This document shows, one piece after another, positions 7,615 through 16,155 of a DNA stretch of 64,000 bases (positions are counted from its first letter, which is position 1; each line of letters begins with the position of its first letter). Source of the stretch: Curtobacterium sp. ER1/6 (lineage in GTDB: Bacteria; Actinomycetota; Actinomycetes; Actinomycetales; Microbacteriaceae); assembly GCF_001742745.1 (NCBI RefSeq), contig NZ_MJAK01000012.1, positions 19,539 to 83,538 of the forward strand, in the 5' to 3' direction. The notes beneath the pieces were generated by a model. The model was given only the letters and a program-made list of their open reading frames with translations. It searched no databases and had not been told where the DNA came from. The position numbers and the translations under genes are program-made.

Positions 7615-8190
7615 GTGCACCCCGTGACGCTCCGCACCGACCGGCTCGTGCTGTCCGTCCCGGTCGACGCCGACGCCGACGACGTCGTCGCGTACGCGAA
7701 CGACCCGGACGTCGTCGCCTTCACCCCGGTACCGGTGCCGTACGGCCACGCCGAGGCCCGGCGCTGGACCCGGGAGGTCGTCGCCGCGGGCTGGCGGGAC
7801 GGCACCCGCACCGAGTTCGGCCTCCGCCGCGTGGAAGACATGCGACTGCTCGGCACGGTCGGGCTGTTCGGGATCGCGGACGGTGCGGCCGAGGTCGGCT
7901 ACGCACTCCACCCCGACGGGCGTGGGCACGGGTTCGTCGCCGAGGCGGTCGAGCGGGTGCTGCGATGGGCCTTCGCGGCGTCGCCGACCGGTCTCGGACT
8001 CGAGCGGGTGCAGTGGCGGGCCATCGCGACGAACGTCGCCTCCGCCGCCACCGCACAGCGGGTCGGCCTGCGCTACGAGGGACGCGCACGCTCGGCGGTG
8101 CTGCACCGCGGTGTCCGGCACGACCAACTGCTCGCGGCGGTGCTGCGGGACGACGACCGGTCCGGGCCGCAGGTCTGGCCGACGTCGTGA
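7615..8190 (+). CDS. GNAT family N-acetyltransferase (RimJ/RimL type)
   Basis: The 191-residue protein begins VTLRTDRLVLSVPVDADADDV, the usual opening of RimJ/RimL-like acetyltransferases. The acetyl-CoA loop (motif A) is GYALHPDGRGHGFVAEAV around residues 98-115. It is followed by the NVASAATAQRVGLRYEGR stretch that marks the subgroup. Substrate may be a protein N-terminus or a small amine and cannot be predicted. The GTG start at 7615 fits a leaderless promoter. The downstream SRPBCC gene starts within its stop (GTGA). Confidence 0.9.
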   Translation: MHPVTLRTDRLVLSVPVDADADDVVAYANDPDVVAFTPVPVPYGHAEARRWTREVVAAGWRDGTRTEFGLRRVEDMRLLGTVGLFGIADGAAEVGYALHPDGRGHGFVAEAVERVLRWAFAASPTGLGLERVQWRAIATNVASAATAQRVGLRYEGRARSAVLHRGVRHDQLLAAVLRDDDRSGPQVWPTS

Positions 8191-8681
8191 CCGTCGCCTT
8201 CCGCCTGGTCACCGAGATCGCGGCACCGCCCGAGCGGGTCTTCGCGCTCTCGCTCGACGTCGGCGCCCACGAACGCTCGATGGCGGGTACCGACGAACGC
8301 GCCGTGGCCGGCACGACGTCCGGCACCATCGGCCTCGGCGAGAGCGTCACGTGGCGCGCACGGCACTTCGGGGTCGTCTGGCGGATGACGAGCCGGATCA
8401 CCGCCCTGGAGGCGCCGGGTCGCTTCGTCGACGAACAGGTGCGTGGTCCGTTCGCCCGCTTCCGGCACGAGCACCGGTTCGAGCCGTCGGCCGTCGGCAC
8501 GCGGATGGTGGACGACGTCACCTTCCGCGCACCGCTCGGTCCGCTGGGGTGGCTCGCCGAGCGGCTCGCGCTGGCGCGGTACATGCCGCGGCTCATCGCC
8601 GCGCGGAACGCCACGCTCCGCGCGGAGCTCGAGCGCGGGCACGACGGTCAGCGCGCGGCGAGCTCCCCGAGCGAGTCGTAG
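8187..8681 (+). CDS. SRPBCC (START-like) lipid-binding-fold protein
   Basis: The GTG at 8187 overlaps the GNAT stop (GTGA). The 164-residue product begins with the family strand FRLVTEIAAPPERVFALSL. It continues with GLGESVTWRARHFGVVWRMTSRI and RFRHEHRFEP, then a C-terminal helix with RYMPRLIAARNATLRAELE. This matches the coenzyme Q-binding/polyketide-cyclase-like ligand pocket. Such proteins carry or modify small hydrophobic ligands; no ligand can be named. The last 34 bp overlap the 3' end of the convergent RpiR gene. Confidence 0.85.
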   Translation: MTVAFRLVTEIAAPPERVFALSLDVGAHERSMAGTDERAVAGTTSGTIGLGESVTWRARHFGVVWRMTSRITALEAPGRFVDEQVRGPFARFRHEHRFEPSAVGTRMVDDVTFRAPLGPLGWLAERLALARYMPRLIAARNATLRAELERGHDGQRAASSPSES

Positions 8682-9478
8682 GCCGCGGCGACCGCGTCGA
8701 CGCGGGCACGACCGGCGGGACCGGACGCCTCGTACACGTCGTTCGCGATGGCGGCGACGACGGCGAAGAGCGCCGCCATGGAGTCGAACGCCGACGGCGA
8801 GTCGACGGGGCAGAGCACCGCGGTCGCAGCGGGGGCGGCGATGACCGCCGCGGTCGGGTCGCCGAGCACGACGACGTCCGCCCCGGTCGCGACGCAGTGC
8901 CGAACGAGCCGCTCGGCACCGGCCGCGTGTCGCCGCACCGTGACGAGCACGACGAGGTCGCGGCGGTCGAGGTCGGCGACCTCCTCCCCCAGGCGCTGCC
9001 CGGGTGCCGGACCGATCCGGACGTCCGGACGGACCTGCGCGAGCTGGGAGCGGAGCTGCATGGCGACGGGGTGCGCGCCGCGTTCCCCGAACACGAGCAC
9101 CCGTCGGGCACGGACGATCCGGCGGGCGAGCCGGACGCGGTCGGCCCGGGCGAGCGAGGCGAACGCGGCGTCGAGGTTGCGCGCCTCCACGGCCCGCTGG
9201 TCGACGTGCGCGGCGTCCTCCGCGGCCCACGGCAACCCGCTGCCCCGCGCGGACATGAGCTCCTGCCGGACCTCGGCGGCGTCCTGGAAACCGAGGGAGC
9301 GGACCAGGCGCGAGACCGTCGCCTTCGACGTGCCGGACTCGGCCGCGAGCTCGGCGGACGTGCCGACGAGCAGCAGCTCGGGGTCGTGCCGGACCATCGC
9401 GGCGACCCGGCGCTCCGCGGGCGACAGGCGGTCCCAGACGGCGTCGACGCGGGCGCGCACGTCGGGGACGGCGCTCAT
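8648..9478 (-). CDS. MurR/RpiR family transcriptional regulator
   Basis: The 276-residue protein has an RpiR helix-turn-helix domain (1-78) with LSPAERRVAAMVRHDPELLL and SGTSKATVSRLVRSLGF. A SIS sugar-isomerase-like ligand domain follows (about 115-260) with RVLVFGERGAHPVAMQL and DLVVLVTVRRHAAGAERLV. It ends the allantoin operon, its ATG overlapping the allC stop (9475-9478). It probably senses a pathway intermediate and controls the operon; the CGGAACGATCGTTCCG palindrome upstream of the permease is a candidate site. Confidence 0.92.
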   Translation of the reverse strand: MSAVPDVRARVDAVWDRLSPAERRVAAMVRHDPELLLVGTSAELAAESGTSKATVSRLVRSLGFQDAAEVRQELMSARGSGLPWAAEDAAHVDQRAVEARNLDAAFASLARADRVRLARRIVRARRVLVFGERGAHPVAMQLRSQLAQVRPDVRIGPAPGQRLGEEVADLDRRDLVVLVTVRRHAAGAERLVRHCVATGADVVVLGDPTAAVIAAPAATAVLCPVDSPSAFDSMAALFAVVAAIANDVYEASGPAGRARVDAVAAAYDSLGELAAR

Positions 9479-10773
9479 GCCGGCACCTCGCGGCCGTCCG
9501 CGACGACGTCGTCGGCGATCCGCTCGACGGCCACGGCGAGCGCGTCGAGACCGAGCGCGACGTCGTCCTCGGAGACGAACTCGTCCGGGTGGTGGCTGAT
9601 GCCGTCGGGGTTGCGCAGGAACAGCATCGCGACGTCGGTCACCAGGCCGAGCGACATGGCGTCGTGCCCGGCGCGGGAGAACAGCTCGGCGGGCGCGGTC
9701 TCCCCCGTCGAGGCGATGCCCGCGCGGATCGCGTCCATCAGTCGTGGTGCGCAGAACACCGCCGGCGCACGGTGCACCTCGGTCGGCGACACGGCCACGC
9801 CGCGTCGGGTGGCGATCTCGTCGAACGCCGCCGTGATCGCCTCCCACACCCGGTCGCGGCCCTCGTCGAACTCCCCACGCAGGTCGACGCTGAAGCGGGC
9901 GAGCCCCGGCACGACGTTCACGGCCCCGGGTTCGACGGACATCGTCCCGACGGTGCCGACGTGCTGCTCCGCCCGGCAGATGCGCTCGACGGCCAGGGCC
10001 GCCTCGGCCGCGGCGAGCAGGGCGTCGTGCCGACGCTCGTACGGGGTGCCGCCGGCGTGCCGGGCCTCACCGACGGCCTCGACCGTGAAGCGACGGGCGC
10101 TCGCGATGCTGGTCACCACGCCGAGGGCCTGTCCGGCCTGCTCCAGGTGGGGACCCTGCTCGATGTGCGCCTCGAGGTACCCGACGAGCCGCTCCGGTGC
10201 CAGTGCGGCCTCGCCGACGCGCTCCGGGTCGAGCCCGAAGTCGGTGAAGGCCTGCCGCAGGGTGGTCCCGTCGCCGTCCTCGAGGTCCCACCACGCCTCG
10301 TCCCAGACCCCGGCGACCGCGGAGGACCCGAGCAGGGCCTTGCCGAACCGGGTGCCCTCCTCGTCCGAGAACGCGGTGACCTGCAGGGCGACGGGCAGCG
10401 GGCCGGCCGCGGTGACGCGCGCCGCGGTGCGGATCGCCATCAGGACGCCGACGACCCCGTCGTAGCGACCGGCATCGACGACGGTGTCGAGGTGCGAGCC
10501 GAGCAGCAGCACGGGGGCGTCCGGCGTCGCGCCGTCGACGATGCCGTGCAGGTTGCCCGCCGCGTCCTGCCACGTGCGGAGGCCCGCGTCGCGCATCCAC
10601 TCCGCGACGACCGCGTTCACCCGGGCGTGCTCCGGTGACAGGTAGACGCGGGTGGTGCGGCCGTCGTCCTCGGACACCGCGGCGAGGGCGTCGCACCACC
10701 GGACGATCGTCGCGGCGTCGGCGAGGGCACGCGTGCTGGCGGTCGGGACGGGGGTCGGGGTGACGGCGCTCAC
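9475..10773 (-). CDS. allC: allantoate amidohydrolase
   Basis: The 432-residue protein is a M20-family amidohydrolase that splits allantoate to ureidoglycine, ammonia and CO2. Metal ligands fall in GSHLDTVVDAGRYDG, FSDEEGTRFG and the C-terminal NPDGISHHPDEFV. The motif EAHIEQGPHLE separates allantoate/ureidopropionase/carbamoylase enzymes from peptidases. Assignment to allantoate rather than N-carbamoyl amino acids rests on the neighbours. The GTG at 10773 overlaps the aminotransferase stop (GTGA). Confidence 0.9.
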   Translation of the reverse strand: MSAVTPTPVPTASTRALADAATIVRWCDALAAVSEDDGRTTRVYLSPEHARVNAVVAEWMRDAGLRTWQDAAGNLHGIVDGATPDAPVLLLGSHLDTVVDAGRYDGVVGVLMAIRTAARVTAAGPLPVALQVTAFSDEEGTRFGKALLGSSAVAGVWDEAWWDLEDGDGTTLRQAFTDFGLDPERVGEAALAPERLVGYLEAHIEQGPHLEQAGQALGVVTSIASARRFTVEAVGEARHAGGTPYERRHDALLAAAEAALAVERICRAEQHVGTVGTMSVEPGAVNVVPGLARFSVDLRGEFDEGRDRVWEAITAAFDEIATRRGVAVSPTEVHRAPAVFCAPRLMDAIRAGIASTGETAPAELFSRAGHDAMSLGLVTDVAMLFLRNPDGISHHPDEFVSEDDVALGLDALAVAVERIADDVVADGREVPA

Positions 10774-12011
10774 GCGGGGGCCCCGACCGGGACGGACGCT
10801 CCGGCGTGCACGTCGAGCGCCGCGTCGACGCCCGCGCCCTGCGGGACGGCGTGCCCCGCACGCCGGAGGCTGTGCTCGAGCGCGGCGAGCGTCGTCACGA
10901 CGGCGTCCTTGCGCGCGTTGTACCCCATAGTGCCGATCCGCCAGACGCGGCCGTGCAGCGGGCCGAACGACGTGCCGATCTCGATGCCGTGGTCCTCGAG
11001 CATCGCGCCGCGGACCTGGTCGCCGACGACGTCGTCCGGGATCTCCACGGCGACGACGTTGTGCATCTTGTGCGCGACGTCGCCGAAGACCCGCAGACCC
11101 AGGGCCTCCACCCCCGCGAGCATGGCGCGGCCGGCCGTCGCGTGGCGCTCGACGACGGTCTCTCGCCCCTCCTCGAGCAGGATGCGTGCGCACTCGTTGG
11201 CGGCGTAGAGCATCGACGCTGCCTCGGTGTGGTGGTTCAGACGCCGCGGTCCCCAGTAGTCGAGGATCATCGCGAGGTCGAGGTAGTTCGACCGGATCGG
11301 GTGGTCGGAGACGACGTCGTCGGCCTCTCGGATGCCGGCCTCGATGCTCCGACGGCCGTCGAGCACCGCGACCGCGCGCGGCGAGACGGTGATCGGGGCG
11401 CTGCCGGACGGACCCCCGAGGCACTTCTGCAGCCCGGCGCTCGCGACGTCGATCCCCCACGCGTCCACCTCGAGCGGGTTGCCGCCGATGCTCGCGGTGG
11501 CGTCGGTGTAGAGCAGCGCCCCGTACCGGTCGCAGACCGCGCCGAGCTCGTCGAGCGGCTGGTTCATCGTGGTGGAGGTGTCGCCCTGCACGACGGCCAG
11601 GACCTTCGGCCGGACGCGGCGCACGGCGTCCTCGACCACCGACGTCGGGAAGACCTGTCCCCACTCCGTCTCGATCGTGTGCACCTCGGCGCCGGCGCGT
11701 CCGGCGATCTCGGCGAGCAGGTGCCCGAAGCGCCCGAACACGGGCACGAGGACGCGGTCCCCGGGTGCCAGGAGGGAGACCAGGGCCGCCTCGATGCCGG
11801 CGCGCGAGGTCCCGTCGACCAGGACGGTGGCGTCGTTGCGCGTGCCGAAGACCTGGCGGTACAGCTCCTGCGTCGCGGTCATCGTGGCGGTCATCCACGG
11901 GTCGTACTGCCCGACGAGCGGCGTCGAGAGCGCCCGGAGCACCCGGGGGTCGGCGTCGATCGGGCCCGGACCCATCAGGAGTCGGGCGGGTGGGTTCACT
12001 GGCTGCGTCAT
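10770..12011 (-). CDS. pucG: PucG-like ureidoglycine-glyoxylate (alanine-glyoxylate) aminotransferase
   Basis: The 413-residue fold-type I PLP enzyme opens with LLMGPGPIDADPRVL, typical of the alanine-glyoxylate aminotransferase class. Asp170 in LLYTDATASIGG binds the PLP nitrogen, and Lys196 in SAGLQKCLGGPSG forms the Schiff base. In Bacillus, PucG transfers the amino group of ureidoglycine to glyoxylate, making glycine and oxalurate. This role fits because AllC, which makes ureidoglycine, is the next gene. Serine-glyoxylate activity cannot be excluded. It overlaps both neighbours by 4 bp. Confidence 0.88.
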   Translation of the reverse strand: MTQPVNPPARLLMGPGPIDADPRVLRALSTPLVGQYDPWMTATMTATQELYRQVFGTRNDATVLVDGTSRAGIEAALVSLLAPGDRVLVPVFGRFGHLLAEIAGRAGAEVHTIETEWGQVFPTSVVEDAVRRVRPKVLAVVQGDTSTTMNQPLDELGAVCDRYGALLYTDATASIGGNPLEVDAWGIDVASAGLQKCLGGPSGSAPITVSPRAVAVLDGRRSIEAGIREADDVVSDHPIRSNYLDLAMILDYWGPRRLNHHTEAASMLYAANECARILLEEGRETVVERHATAGRAMLAGVEALGLRVFGDVAHKMHNVVAVEIPDDVVGDQVRGAMLEDHGIEIGTSFGPLHGRVWRIGTMGYNARKDAVVTTLAALEHSLRRAGHAVPQGAGVDAALDVHAGASVPVGAPA

Positions 12012-13411
12012 GGTGCCTCCGTTCCGTTCAGGATGGTACCGGAACGATCGTTTCGTGCGTGTTGCGTGTGCTGCGGGCGGACGAGCAGGACGCCCTCGAC
12101 CGCGGTCACCCCGTCGGCGGCCGTCGCGACGAGCCGCCCGTGCAGCCAGGTCTCCACGACCCGACCGAGGGTGTGCAGGCCCGCGAAGGCGGACACCGGG
12201 TTGCGGTGCGCGAGGGCGGCGACCTCGATGACGTCCTCGGCCGCGGGGTCGAGGACCGCGAGGTGCGCGACGGCACCCGGCGCGATGCGACCGCGGTCCG
12301 TGAACCCGACGAGCGCCGCCGGTCCGGTCGTGAACCACGGCAGCACGGTCTCGAGCGGGATCCCCCGCCGGACGGCCTCGGTCCACACCGCGCGGAAGCC
12401 GACCTGCAGCCCGGCGATCCCGCCCCAGGCGAGCCCCCAGTCGTCGGTCTTCAGGTCCGCCGTCGACGGCGAGTGGTCCGAGACGACGCAGTCGATCGTG
12501 CCGTCGAGGAGCCCGGCCCAGAGCGCGTCGCGGTTCGCGTCGTCGCGGATCGGCGGGCAGCACTTGAACTCGGTGGCACCGTCCGGGATCGTGCCGGCCT
12601 CGAAGGCGAGGTAGTGCGGGCAGGTCTCGACGGTGATCCGTACACCGTCCGCCTTCGCCGCACGGATCATCGGCAGGGCGGTGGCGTCGGAGAGGTGCAG
12701 CACGTGCACGCGCGCACCGGTCTCGCGAGCACCGTCGACGACCCGCGCGATGGCGGACCGCTCGGCGCTGCCCGGACGGGTCGCCAGGAAGTCGGCGTAC
12801 CGGCCGCCGAGCGCGTCGTGCGGGACGAGCAGGTCCGGGTCCTCGGCGTGCACGATGAGGAGCGCGTCGAGCTCCGCGACCTCGGCGATCGCGGCACGGA
12901 GCTGCTCCGGGTCGAGGTGCGGGAACTCGTCGACGCCGCTCGGGGCGGTGAAGCACTTGAACCCGAACACCCCGGCGTCGTGGAGCGGCCCGCGGGTCCC
13001 GGCGTTCGCGGGGACCGCGCCGCCCCAGAACCCCACGTCGACCGCCACGCGACCCTGGGCGCTCGCCCGCTTGACCGCCAGGGCGTCGACGTCGGTCGTC
13101 GCCGGGATCGAGTTGAGCGGCATGTCGACGATGGAGGTGACACCGCCGAGCGCCGCCGCGCGGGTGGCGGACGCGAAGCCCTCCCACTCGGTGCGGCCCG
13201 GCTCGTTGACGTGGACGTGGGTGTCGACGAGCCCCGGGAGCAGCACGTGCTCGTCGGACACGGTCCGGTCCTCCGCGGCGTCGACGGCGTCCCCGAAGGG
13301 CAGCACCGCGTCGACGACCCCGTTCCGGACCACCACCGCAGCCGGGCGGAACGCCCCGTCGACCCAGGACCGTCGAGCGCGCAGGACGAGGTCGGCCTCG
13401 GCGCCGCTCAT
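12008..13411 (-). CDS. allB: allantoinase
   Basis: The 467-residue amidohydrolase opens the allantoin ring to allantoate. The binuclear metal site is visible: LVDTHVHVNEPGR (HxH), GFKCFTAPSG with the carboxylated Lys, LLIVHAEDPD, VHVLHLSDA and CVVSDHSPS. The motif NEPGRTEWEGF is typical of allantoinases as opposed to dihydropyrimidinases. Its ATG overlaps the racemase stop by 4 bp. Its last codons (MTGT-like NDRSGTILNGTEAP) cover a near-copy of the operon palindrome at 12040-12055. Confidence 0.93.
   Translation of the reverse strand: MSGAEADLVLRARRSWVDGAFRPAAVVVRNGVVDAVLPFGDAVDAAEDRTVSDEHVLLPGLVDTHVHVNEPGRTEWEGFASATRAAALGGVTSIVDMPLNSIPATTDVDALAVKRASAQGRVAVDVGFWGGAVPANAGTRGPLHDAGVFGFKCFTAPSGVDEFPHLDPEQLRAAIAEVAELDALLIVHAEDPDLLVPHDALGGRYADFLATRPGSAERSAIARVVDGARETGARVHVLHLSDATALPMIRAAKADGVRITVETCPHYLAFEAGTIPDGATEFKCCPPIRDDANRDALWAGLLDGTIDCVVSDHSPSTADLKTDDWGLAWGGIAGLQVGFRAVWTEAVRRGIPLETVLPWFTTGPAALVGFTDRGRIAPGAVAHLAVLDPAAEDVIEVAALAHRNPVSAFAGLHTLGRVVETWLHGRLVATAADGVTAVEGVLLVRPQHTQHARNDRSGTILNGTEAP
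12040..12055. promoter_or_regulatory. near-copy of the CGGAACGATCGTTCCG palindrome inside allB
   Basis: The sequence CGGAACGATCGTTTCG matches the palindrome at 16024-16039 in 15 of 16 positions. It lies within the last codons of allB, about 30 bp upstream of the pucG start. Confidence 0.4.
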
Positions 13412-14172
13412 GCGGACACCCCGCTGAGCACGGCGGTCGGCGCGGCCACGGTGAAGCCCGACAGCACCCCGGTGACCTGCTTCGGCGGTGGCGGGGCGTA
13501 CTCGCCGCGCTTGCCGGTCGCGAGGCCGAGCCGGACGAGCGACTCGGCCAGCACCGTCGCCGCAGCCACGCCGTCGACCACCGGGGCACCGACCTCCCGG
13601 GACACCTCGGCGCAGAGGTCCGCCATGCCGGCGCACCCGAGCACCACCGCGTCCGCACCACCGGCGAGCACCGCGCGGCACTCCTCGACGACGAGCGCTC
13701 GCGCGCCCGAGGCGGGGTCGTCGAGCGCCAGCACCGGGACCTCGCACGCGCGGACCTCGGTGACGAGCCGCGCGAACCCGTAGCGCTCGGCGAGCTCCCA
13801 CGCCCTGCCGGTCGTCCGGGCGAGGGTGGTGACGACCCCGAACCGCCGACCGAGCATGGCCGCGGCGTGGAAGCCGGCCTCGGCGATCCCGACGACGGGA
13901 CCCGTGGCGAGCTCCCGGGCGGCGTCGAGGCCCGGGTCGCCGAAGCACGCCACGACGAACGCATCGACGCCGTCCCGCTCCCCGAGTGCCACCTGCTCGA
14001 GGAGCCCGGGGACCGCCAGCGCCTCCTCGTAGTGACTCTCGATCGAGGCCGGTCCGGTGGTGGGCTTCACCGCCTCGATCACGGTCCCGGGCCCGGCGAC
14101 CGCAGCCGCAGCGCGACCGATCGTGGCCGTCATCGCGGCGGTGGTGTTGGGGTTGACGACGCGGATGCGCAA
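13408..14172 (-). CDS. Asp/Glu/hydantoin racemase family, probable allantoin racemase
   Basis: The 254-residue protein starts at TTG (14172) preceded by GGAGG; the reading begins (M)RIRVVNPNTTAAMT. It is a hydantoin-racemase-type member of the Asp/Glu racemase superfamily. Two catalytic Cys lie in AFVVACFGDPGLDA (about residue 80) and VVLGCAGMADL (about residue 185). The VNPNTT opening is diagnostic of the hydantoin/allantoin racemase branch. As it is coupled to allB (ATGA at 13408-13411), interconverting allantoin enantiomers, as HpxA does in Klebsiella, is the best guess. Long GC-rich repeats fill its upstream region. Confidence 0.85.
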   Translation of the reverse strand: MRIRVVNPNTTAAMTATIGRAAAAVAGPGTVIEAVKPTTGPASIESHYEEALAVPGLLEQVALGERDGVDAFVVACFGDPGLDAARELATGPVVGIAEAGFHAAAMLGRRFGVVTTLARTTGRAWELAERYGFARLVTEVRACEVPVLALDDPASGARALVVEECRAVLAGGADAVVLGCAGMADLCAEVSREVGAPVVDGVAAATVLAESLVRLGLATGKRGEYAPPPPKQVTGVLSGFTVAAPTAVLSGVSA

Positions 14173-14181
14173 GCGGGTCCT

Positions 14182-14340
14182 CCGGGTGGTGACGAGGGGA
14201 AGTGGGGCGTGGAGCCGGGTGGTGACGAGCGGGGCGGAGGCGGGACGGGCCTCCCGGCCGAGACGAACCGAGACGAACCGAGACGAACCGAGACGAGAGG
14301 GGCCGAGCCGGGCCGAACCGAGACGAGACGGGCCGGGCCG
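14182..14340. repeat. tandem and direct repeats between permease and racemase genes
   Basis: CCGGGTGGTGACGAG occurs at 14182-14196 and 14215-14229. AGACGAACCG is repeated three times in tandem at 14261-14290 with a partial fourth unit, followed by GGCCGAGCCGGGCCGAACCG-like blocks up to about 14340. The 175-bp gap holds no gene; the repeats lie in the leader of the racemase gene. Confidence 0.85.
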
Positions 14341-14347
14341 GGCCGCG

Positions 14348-15910
14348 CTAGGCGCGCCCCGCGGCGGCGCCGTCGTCGATCGTGGGGTCGTCGGCCGCCA
14401 GGAGCGGCATCCGCGGCGACCGGCGCTCGAGCGCCCAGAACACGACGAGCCCGAGCCCGCAGCCGATGAACCAGCTGTAGTTCGACAGCCACGGCAGGAC
14501 GCCGGTCGCGGGCGGCAGGACCGCGCTGGCGACGGACACGGCCCCGGCGACCAGCAGGGTCCACATCGCGTTCGGGTTCCACCCCGCGCGGTACCAGTAC
14601 CGGGCGGTGGGCTCCTTCGAGTACATGTCGTCGACCGCAACCCGCTGCTTCGCGACGAGGTAGTAGCCGGCGATCAGGATGCCGAACAGCGGACCGATCA
14701 GCGCGCCGAGGATGCCGAGCGTGTACAGGATCGCCTGGTCGTTGCCGTACCAGTTCCACGGCGTCAGGAGCACCGAACCGACCGCGGCGATCATGCCGCC
14801 CGTGCGCCAGCTGATCTTCCGCGGGGCGACGTTCGAGAAGTCGAACGCGGGGCTGATGAAGTTCGCGACGATGTTGATGCCGACCGTGGCGATGACGAAC
14901 GTCAGGCCGCCGAGCAGGATCGCGAAGGGCGCGTCGATCGCCTGGACCGTCTCGATCGGGTCGGTGATGAGCTTGCCGAACACCGGGACGGTGGCGCTGG
15001 CGCAGAGCACCGTGAGGACCGAGAAGAACAGGAAGTTGACCGGCAGGCCCCAGAGGTTGCCGCGCTTGACGGCGGCGAACGACCTGCCGTACCGCGAGAA
15101 GTCGCCGAAGTTGAGCATCGGACCGGAGAAGTAGCTGACGACGATCGCGACCGCGGAGAGCATCACCGGGATCGAGGCACCGAACGACATCGGCGCACCC
15201 GTGTGCAACGTGAGCGAGATGTTGCCGATGCCCGCCCGGGCGACGAGGTAGACCGCGAGCGCGATCATCACGACGTAGACGGCGGGACCGGCGAAGTCGA
15301 TGAAGCGGCGGATCGCCTCCATGCCCATCGAGAAGAGCGCCGCCTGCGCGACCCAGAGGATGCCGTACGAGATCCAACCGAGCGCCGACAGCCCGAGGAA
15401 CGCGTGGTCGAGGAGCGCGGCCGAGCCGGGCAGGAACTTGAGGAACACGATGTTCAGCGACTGCGCGGCGAGGAAGGTCTGCACGCCGTACCAGGCCGTC
15501 GCGATGAGCCCGCGGATGACGGCGGGGACGTTCGCCCCGATGACGCCGAACACCGCGCGGTTGATGACGGGGTACGGCACGCCGGTGCGCTGCGACGGCT
15601 TCGCCACGAGGTTCGCGAACACCTGGACGACCAGGATGCCGACGACCAGGGCGACGAGCACCTGCCAGCTGGCGATCCCGAGCGCGAAGAGCGACCCGGC
15701 GGTGACGTACCCGCCGACGGAGTGCACGTCGGACATCCAGAAGGCGAAGATGTTGTAGCTCGTCCAGCGCTGTTCGCGCAGGGGGGCGAGGTCCTCGTTG
15801 GTGAGCGACGGGTCGTACCCGGGCTTGACGACGCCGGCGCCGGCAGCGGCCGACGACGTCGTGCGGGGGGCGTGGGGCGCGGCGACGGGTGTCGCGATCT
15901 CTGTGACCAA
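14348..15910 (-). CDS. NCS1 family permease, probable allantoin transporter
   Basis: The start is a TTG at 15910 (520 residues) with GGAGG 5 nt upstream. The protein has the NCS1 nucleobase:cation symporter layout: about 12 membrane segments after a 40-residue cytoplasmic N-terminus. The family segments REQRWTSYNIFAFWMSDVHS and GYVTAGSLFALG form the start of TM1-TM2, and GVPYPVINRAVFG forms TM3. NCS1 proteins import allantoin, hydantoins, uracil, cytosine or purines with Na+ or H+. Operon context points to allantoin. It heads the allantoin operon. Confidence 0.9.
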   Translation of the reverse strand: MVTEIATPVAAPHAPRTTSSAAAGAGVVKPGYDPSLTNEDLAPLREQRWTSYNIFAFWMSDVHSVGGYVTAGSLFALGIASWQVLVALVVGILVVQVFANLVAKPSQRTGVPYPVINRAVFGVIGANVPAVIRGLIATAWYGVQTFLAAQSLNIVFLKFLPGSAALLDHAFLGLSALGWISYGILWVAQAALFSMGMEAIRRFIDFAGPAVYVVMIALAVYLVARAGIGNISLTLHTGAPMSFGASIPVMLSAVAIVVSYFSGPMLNFGDFSRYGRSFAAVKRGNLWGLPVNFLFFSVLTVLCASATVPVFGKLITDPIETVQAIDAPFAILLGGLTFVIATVGINIVANFISPAFDFSNVAPRKISWRTGGMIAAVGSVLLTPWNWYGNDQAILYTLGILGALIGPLFGILIAGYYLVAKQRVAVDDMYSKEPTARYWYRAGWNPNAMWTLLVAGAVSVASAVLPPATGVLPWLSNYSWFIGCGLGLVVFWALERRSPRMPLLAADDPTIDDGAAAGRA

Positions 15911-15956
15911 GGCGTCCTCCGTGGGAGTGGGCGGCGGGGGTCCCCGCTCGTGGACG

Positions 15957-15962
15957 ACGCTA
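15957..15962 (-). promoter_or_regulatory. -10 hexamer TAGCGT of the allantoin operon
   Basis: On the minus strand TAGCGT would place the start site near 15950, giving a leader of about 40 nt that contains the GGAGG of the permease. No good -35 was found. Confidence 0.4.
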
Positions 15963-16023
15963 TGGAGGCTCTTCGCGCTGCCCGTTTCCCTCGTGTAACG
16001 GTCGTGTGACGCGCTCCTCGGCC

Positions 16024-16039
16024 CGGAACGATCGTTCCG
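16024..16039. promoter_or_regulatory. perfect 16-bp palindrome CGGAACGATCGTTCCG, candidate operator
   Basis: It lies between the allantoin operon and the VOC gene, about 80 bp upstream of the inferred operon start site. A 15/16 copy occurs near the pucG start (12040-12055). The RpiR regulator encoded in the operon is the obvious candidate binder. Confidence 0.5.
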
Positions 16040-16155
16040 AGCAACCGCGGCCCTGACCTGAACGACCGCACAGTCGGGTGCGGGATGCCGCAGGGAATGG
16101 CGCACCGGTCCGCACGAGCCGTCCCGGGAGCACTCCGCGGCACGATCATCGACCC

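Noticed and set aside
8648..8681. Frameshift or annotation error at the SRPBCC/RpiR boundary
   Set aside because: The 34-bp overlap is between convergent 3' ends. Both proteins have complete domains, so it is an ordinary tail-to-tail overlap.
9475..13964. Long minus-strand frames (807 and 1064 residues) suggesting fused allC or pucG proteins
   Set aside because: The extra N-terminal parts are out-of-frame shadows of the next gene upstream. The 4-bp overlaps give normal-length AllC and PucG.
14261..14300. Possible CRISPR array
   Set aside because: The repeat unit is only 10 bp, in tandem without spacers, and no cas gene is present.
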